From positions 80,217-144,216 of the forward strand of contig JBNKFV010000032.1 of assembly GCA_050289485.1 (NCBI GenBank): a DNA stretch of 64,000 nt, written 5' to 3'. The DNA comes from JBNKFV01 sp050289485. Lineage in GTDB: Bacteria; Pseudomonadota; Gammaproteobacteria; Pseudomonadales; Cellvibrionaceae. The translations under genes were made by a program, and so were the position numbers. The notes beneath the pieces were generated by a model. The model did not search any database and was not told where the DNA came from. It saw nothing but the letters and a program-made list of their open reading frames with translations. Of this stretch, positions 60,336 through 64,000 are shown piece by piece. Numbering within the stretch: the stretch's first letter is position 1; every line of letters starts with the position of its first letter.

Positions 60336-61298
60336 CTATAAGTCACTCAGTGGGCTGCGTACTGCGTGCCCACCACGGTTAATGACATGCGTATAAATTT
60401 CTGTGGTGCGAATGTCACTATGGCCCAACTGCTCTTGTATGGTGCGAATATCTGCACCTCTCTCCAGTAAGTGAGTGGCAAACGAATGCCGTAAAGAATG
60501 GCAGGATGCGGGTTTGTAGATACCGGCTCCCCGGATCGCCTTTTTGACAGCACGTTGAAGTGATTGCTCACCCAAATGGTGCTTGCGCCATTTTCCTGAA
60601 CGAGGGTCGATACTATAGTCTGCGGCAGGAAATAAATATTGCCAGCCCAGCTCAAAAGGTGCCTTTGGATACTTACGCTCAAGCGCGTATGGCAGATAAA
60701 CGCCATCCCATTCAGGGTTGTTCTTGTCCAGTTCATACAAGGTTTCAATATGAGCCAGCAGTAGCTTTATAGGCGGAACAAGCTCGCCAGCCAAGGTAGT
60801 AATTCGCGATTTTTTACCCTTGCCTTCGCGTATCAATACACTAAGCCGGTTTAAATCAACATCCTGTACGCGTAGCCTGACCGTCTCCATTAGCCGCAGG
60901 CCAGAACCATACATTAATGCTGCACATAGCTTATGAGAGCCAGACAACTTAGCCAGTACCCGAGAGACTTCCTGTCGGGTAAGTACGGTGGGTAGCTTTT
61001 TGGGAGCTTTGGCTTTATAGAAATCACCGAGTTCCATCGGCGGTGCATTGAGCACGTGCCGATACGTGAAAATCAACGCATTCAGTGCAGTTTTTTGGGT
61101 ACTTGCGGATACATTCTTCTCTAGTGCAAGATGATTTAAAAAGGCCCTGATTTCAGCTTCGCCCAGATCTTTGGGATGCCTGAGCTTATGGTGGCGGATA
61201 AAGGCCGTTATCCAGTACAGGTAGGTGTGTTCAGTTTTGATACTGTAATGCTTGGTTCGAATTGCATCCCTGACCTTCTGTAAAAAAGGTGATTTCAT
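60336..61298 (-). CDS. intI: Integron integrase (IntI family tyrosine recombinase)
   Basis: 320-aa tyrosine recombinase. N-terminal SAM-like DNA-binding domain (HYSIKTEHTYLYWITAFIRH), catalytic domain with Arg in ALMYGSGLRLMETVRLRVQD, His-x-x-Arg in SCHSLRHSFATHLLERGADI, GHSDIRTTEIYTH with the Tyr nucleophile. It also holds the extra segment found only in IntI proteins (LPYALERKYPKAPFELGWQY, about residues 196-215), so it is an integron integrase rather than XerC/D. Full length. Faces away from the cassettes, the standard integron arrangement. Predicted SOS control (see LexA box). Confidence 0.96.
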   Translation of the reverse strand: MKSPFLQKVRDAIRTKHYSIKTEHTYLYWITAFIRHHKLRHPKDLGEAEIRAFLNHLALEKNVSASTQKTALNALIFTYRHVLNAPPMELGDFYKAKAPKKLPTVLTRQEVSRVLAKLSGSHKLCAALMYGSGLRLMETVRLRVQDVDLNRLSVLIREGKGKKSRITTLAGELVPPIKLLLAHIETLYELDKNNPEWDGVYLPYALERKYPKAPFELGWQYLFPAADYSIDPRSGKWRKHHLGEQSLQRAVKKAIRGAGIYKPASCHSLRHSFATHLLERGADIRTIQEQLGHSDIRTTEIYTHVINRGGHAVRSPLSDL

Positions 61299-61311
61299 TG
61301 CGTATATCCAT

Positions 61312-61331
61312 TACTGTTTTTTTATACAGTA
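61312..61331. promoter_or_regulatory. LexA (SOS) box at the intI promoter
   Basis: TACTGTTTTTTTATACAGTA, which matches CTGT-N8-ACAG exactly with the outer TA pair, 13 bases upstream of the intI start codon. Control of integrases by LexA is established for Vibrio and class 1 integrons. Here it would keep intI silent until DNA damage. Confidence 0.9.
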
Positions 61332-61460
61332 TTGCCTAAAGCCCTTAATCTGTCAAAATTTTGCAGATAGGTCTAATCAACTGGGCGCAAATACGCGATA
61401 TGGACGTTGAAATAAAGGGCTAAAAGGGAGTTTTTATACTTTTACCCCCCTCTTTCGTGG

Positions 61461-61624
61461 ATACACGTCACCTCGACGCAATTAATCACGTCTATAACGC
61501 TGCTATTAATGTAACTTATTGAAAATTAAGAAGTTTTTTGGTTTTTTGCCAAGAGGGTTTGTGAAAATGCGTCACACTGACGTAATTGAAACACGTCACC
61601 GTGACGTATACTAAGCTGTTATGC
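61461..61624 (+). other. attI-like region with three palindromes
   Basis: Palindromes CGTCACCTCGACG (61466-61478), CGTCACACTGACG (61570-61582) and CGTCACCGTGACG (61594-61606) are centred 104 and 24 bases apart. The crossover-like GTTATGC lies at 61618-61624, seven bases before the first cassette gene. The same layout recurs at 37611-37771. The remaining intI-side sequence (61332-61460) shows nothing I can name. Confidence 0.75.
61586..61612 (+). promoter_or_regulatory. Candidate cassette promoter
   Basis: TTGAAA, 15 bases, TATACT, just upstream of the first cassette. The third palindrome (61594-61606) lies in the spacer between the two boxes, so a protein bound there would block or alter the promoter. 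The spacing is short, so this is a suggestion. The copy at 37.7 kb keeps the TATAC -10 and a similar -35. Confidence 0.45.
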
Positions 61625-61630
61625 ATCACT

Positions 61631-62161
61631 ATGACTAAGGAAGAGTATTTAAGCTTCGTTAGCTCCTTAGAAGGGGAAAGCTTAATTTCGGTTGAGTACT
61701 TCGAAATTAACTACGAGGGGTATCAGGCAGAATTTACTGAAAACTCAGATTATGACTGTTTAGATTACGGTGTTAATTTGAAAATGAAATCTGGGAAGGT
61801 ATTTGGTTTCATCTGGGGCGGCGAGTTCACGCAATATGGCGTGTCAGTCTTGGCGGCACCTCTTCAATCTGAAGTGTCAGAGTGCAGAGAGATTGATGTC
61901 ACCAAATCATCAAATTGGCGTCAGTTGATTGGTGAAGAGATTGACACTACTCAAGTAGTTTGGCACTGGGTAAAAGAAGTAGGCCTATTTAAAAAGAAAA
62001 CCTATTACCCTCAAAGTGTCGTACTGACATTCAAATCTGGTAGGGTAGTTATCATTTCAACCCTAGAAATATCGGATAATTCCCATTGGGGTATGGCTGA
62101 CAATATTGTTGTGTTTTTTAACCAAGCAACAGCACGAAACTACGGAGTCCTAGATGCATAA
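61631..62161 (+). CDS. Hypothetical cassette protein 1
   Basis: 176 aa, family not recognised; cytoplasmic, no signal or membrane span. Strand-rich, with an aromatic-rich core (GVNLKMKSGKVFGFIWGGEF, QVVWHWVKEVGLFKKKTYYP, VVLTFKSGRVVIISTLEISD). ATG 61631 is 7 bases after the attI-like crossover; a longer open frame starting at 61586 runs through the promoter/attI region and is not likely used. AT-rich like the other cassettes. The stop codon overlaps the attC left box. Confidence 0.7.
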   Translation: MTKEEYLSFVSSLEGESLISVEYFEINYEGYQAEFTENSDYDCLDYGVNLKMKSGKVFGFIWGGEFTQYGVSVLAAPLQSEVSECREIDVTKSSNWRQLIGEEIDTTQVVWHWVKEVGLFKKKTYYPQSVVLTFKSGRVVIISTLEISDNSHWGMADNIVVFFNQATARNYGVLDA

Positions 62162-62266
62162 CAAAGCAAGTCAATCTGACAGCTTACACTCCGTTTGTTT
62201 TTGTGCGGTAAAATGCTCGCACAAAAACAAACTCCATTACAGCTGCAGTTGCTTGCGGCGTTAGCT
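62156..62266 (+). repeat. attC site of cassette 1
   Basis: Left end GCATAACAAAGCAAG, right end GTTGCTTGCGGCGTTAGCT. GCAAG pairs with CTTGC as inner boxes. The core is a perfect 15-bp stem (GTTTGTTTTTGTGCG with its complement) around GTAAAATGCT. About 111 bases. A clear attC. Confidence 0.9.
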
Positions 62267-62303
62267 TTCAATCCTCACTCTGAATAAATAAAAAGGAATA
62301 TCT

Positions 62304-63362
62304 ATGGCTACAACTATTTCAGTATTTAATAACAAAGGGGGAGTTGGAAAAACCTCCATAATATGGAATTTAGCCGTGTCTCTTGCGGATAAAGGTAAAA
62401 GCGTACTGCTAATTGATTTTGATCCCCAGTGTAACTTGTCAATTGCCTGTTTGGGCGATGAAGAATTTTCAGAGCTTCTTGAATCTTCGGATGATCATCC
62501 ATTTGGCTCAACAATAAAGGCTTTTGCTTTACCTTACATACAACAAAATAAGATGGGCGAAGTCTATACATTCCCACCAAAGACTCCGACTCAGAATGGC
62601 ACACTTCATATCGCTCCTGGTGATTTTTGGTTAAACACGTTTTCTGATATTTTAAATGTTGGTACGGATGTAATTAGCGGCTCCGGTTTGTATAGATTTA
62701 TCCTTCCAGAGTTGATCGCTCAGAAAGCTGGGGAAAAAAATGGTATCGAGTATGATTATGTTCTAATCGATTTACCTCCGTCATTCAATACGTTGGTGCG
62801 CTCTGCTCTCTACTGCTCAGATTACTTTTTAGTTCCGTGCACTCCAGATCTATTTTCGGCGTATTGCGTTGGGCTTATAGGTGAAATGCTGCCTTCATTT
62901 ATTAGAGATTGGGAGCAAGGTAAAGAAAGGTATCTAGAAGGAAATCCACGTGATAGTACTATCGGTTTGAAGGGCATCCCTAAGTTTGGTGGTTGGATTT
63001 TCAATGGATTTGATACGAGAAAAAGGGGGGGAGTTAAACATGAGGTGGGTGCGGATGCTGTACATCACCAATCAATTAGTCAGTCGATCAATGATGCGCT
63101 TATTCCACAGCTTAGGAAAATATCTGCATATAATTCAGTTCCAGATTTTGTTGGGATAGAGCCTGTAGCAGGAATTGAAGACTTAAACGTGATGGCACCC
63201 GACAGTATTATCCAAAATGTACCAATTAGATACTTGTCAGGGTTTCGCCCCACAAACGCACTACGTGGTAGGGGGCAATGGGCTCAAAATCAAGTTGATT
63301 TAATGAACGAGATGGCTGCTGAATATGACAAACTGGCAGAGCATATCGTAAACAATTTCTAA
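62304..63362 (+). CDS. ParA-like ATPase, cassette-borne
   Basis: 352 aa AAA/ParA-MinD ATPase. Deviant Walker A NNKGGVGKTS (residues 9-18), then LIDFDPQCNLSIACLG (A' box) and DYVLIDLPPSFNTLVRSALY (Walker B). The C-terminal part (about 210-352) is longer than in plain ParA and contains GGWIFNGFDTRKRGG. No ParB partner or centromere-like repeats nearby. Such ATPases position DNA or complexes; in a cassette the role is open. Own ribosome site AAAGGAATATCT before ATG 62304. Confidence 0.85.
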   Translation: MATTISVFNNKGGVGKTSIIWNLAVSLADKGKSVLLIDFDPQCNLSIACLGDEEFSELLESSDDHPFGSTIKAFALPYIQQNKMGEVYTFPPKTPTQNGTLHIAPGDFWLNTFSDILNVGTDVISGSGLYRFILPELIAQKAGEKNGIEYDYVLIDLPPSFNTLVRSALYCSDYFLVPCTPDLFSAYCVGLIGEMLPSFIRDWEQGKERYLEGNPRDSTIGLKGIPKFGGWIFNGFDTRKRGGVKHEVGADAVHHQSISQSINDALIPQLRKISAYNSVPDFVGIEPVAGIEDLNVMAPDSIIQNVPIRYLSGFRPTNALRGRGQWAQNQVDLMNEMAAEYDKLAEHIVNNF

Positions 63363-63480
63363 GCTAACAAGTTTGTCAACCGGAACCAAATTACTACGCG
63401 GTTTTCGTGTTCGCTACGCTTATAACACAAAAACCGCTCCGCAATTCGGTCCGGTTACAAAAGCGTTAAAACTCAAGGAG
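63362..63480 (+). repeat. attC site of cassette 2
   Basis: Left end AGCTAACAAGTTTGTCAACC and right end GGTTACAAAAGCGTTAAA. TTTGTCAACCGGAACC pairs with GGTCCGGTTACAAA with two bulges. The inner region holds GCGGTTTTCGTG against CACAAAAACCGC. About 119 bases. Confidence 0.88.
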
Positions 63481-63484
63481 AGTG

Positions 63485-63910
63485 ATGAAAACTATTCTGG
63501 CAACACTAATAATTTCATTAATTTTGTTGGGTTGTGGTGAGTCAGAATCACCACTTCCAAAGCAAAGTGTTGAGCCAATTTCAGGTAAGGACTCAGTAAA
63601 AATATTGAGCGCTTCGCCAGCAGTTACAGAAACGCTAAAGGCTGGCTCTAGCGTAAAAATTAGGTATGAGGTTCAATATAATCTGGCAAGCGCAGATACT
63701 GGTTCTTTGACCTTAGTGGTTCAAGGCGCATCAAATGAAACTCTTGGCAATGAATTTTATGTGGTCTACAAAGGTGCTGGCACAGAAATCTTAGAGGCAG
63801 AAATCGTTGTCCCTGAATCACGGGCAGTTCAAGTATTTACGCCTCTCAGTCCACAAGGTACATCAAGCACTACTATCGTAGAATCTAGATTTTATAAAGT
63901 TGAGCAGTAA
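63485..63910 (+). CDS. Small lipoprotein, cassette-borne
   Basis: 141 aa. Lipobox LLGC (Cys about residue 17), Ser/Pro-rich linker, then a strand-rich domain (GSSVKIRYEVQYNLASADTG, SLTLVVQGASNETLG). This looks like a small Ig/CARDB-type fold, though that is a guess. ATG 63485 has an AAGGAG site. Third cassette, AT-rich. Function unknown. Confidence 0.7.
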   Translation: MKTILATLIISLILLGCGESESPLPKQSVEPISGKDSVKILSASPAVTETLKAGSSVKIRYEVQYNLASADTGSLTLVVQGASNETLGNEFYVVYKGAGTEILEAEIVVPESRAVQVFTPLSPQGTSSTTIVESRFYKVEQ

Positions 63911-63914
63911 TAAA

Positions 63915-64000
63915 GTTTTAACAAGGCCAAGCACAATCGTGCAATGCAAAAAGCGCATTGCACTGGACCTCGCTACGCTCGGCCGCTGTTGGCGGCGTTA
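63915..64000 (+). repeat. attC site of cassette 3, cut by the window end
   Basis: Left box TTTTAAC (63916-63922) fits RYYYAAC. The core stem GTGCAATGC/GCATTGCAC (63939-63963) and the GCGTTA at 63995-64000 form the right end. The site continues past the window, so more cassettes probably follow. Confidence 0.85.

Noticed and set aside
60336..61298. XerC/XerD or phage-type integrase
   Set aside because: The IntI-specific extra segment, adjacent attI/attC features and the SOS box point to an integron integrase.
61586..61630. Upstream extension of the first cassette gene
   Set aside because: It would translate through the candidate promoter and the attI-like crossover; the ATG at 61631 fits the cassette boundary.

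Overview
The window looks like a chromosomal segment of a marine or soil gammaproteobacterium. Gene families and gene order (coaBC/radC/rpmBG, rsmD/ftsYEX/rpoH, ABC-F/AlgP-like/FKBP/Rsd-AlgQ/DsbB, gspC-N) resemble Pseudomonas and the Cellvibrio-type polysaccharide degraders; I infer the Cellvibrionales/Pseudomonadales neighbourhood, but no 16S rRNA gene is present to prove it. I found no rRNA, tRNA, CRISPR array or insertion sequence.

Layout. 1-24.5 kb is ordinary housekeeping: coenzyme A synthesis (coaBC, coaD), ribosomal proteins L28/L33, DNA repair (radC, mutM), rRNA/tRNA methylation (rsmD, trmB), SRP receptor and division (ftsY, ftsE, ftsX), heat-shock sigma factor (rpoH), envelope lipoproteins, a tandem universal stress protein, an ABC-F protein, a histone-H1-like AlgP-type protein, FKBP isomerase, Rsd/AlgQ, DsbB, a FliL-like orphan, AcpH and glutathione synthesis (gshA). 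25-37.6 kb is one tightly overlapping type II secretion operon, gspC to gspN, ending in apbE, a flavin transferase.

37.6-41.7 kb changes character: AT-rich, codon use unlike the neighbours, small unknown or secreted proteins, and recombination-site-like hairpins between them. I read this as an integron cassette array without an integrase. It starts at a sequence closely resembling the attI-like region of the integron at the other end of the window. A decayed apbE 3' fragment lies just beyond it.

41.9-49.6 kb carries a MalT/LuxR-type regulator, a TonB-dependent receptor, a class II histone-deacetylase-like amidohydrolase and an MFS transporter, with palindromic candidate operators in the intergenic regions. 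49.8 kb is a YebC-family gene. 50.8-60.3 kb is a nine-gene envelope operon: a periplasmic protein, two large TPR/helical-repeat proteins, a TPR lipoprotein, a small exported protein, ExbB, two ExbD proteins and an AgmX/TonB-like protein. It appears to be a proton-motive-force-driven envelope machine of unknown purpose.

60.3-64 kb is a chromosomal integron: an IntI-type integrase on the minus strand with a near-consensus LexA box at its promoter, an attI-like region with three regularly spaced CGTCA/TGACG palindromes, and cassettes on the plus strand (an unknown protein, a ParA-like ATPase, a lipoprotein), each followed by an attC-like hairpin. The last attC runs off the window, so the array probably continues.

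The most interesting signal is the pair of related attI-like regions 24 kb apart, one with an integrase and one without, sharing three palindromes at the same spacing and the same crossover sequence. Next is the TPR/ExbB/ExbD2/TonB-like operon, where one ExbD has Asn in place of the usual membrane aspartate.
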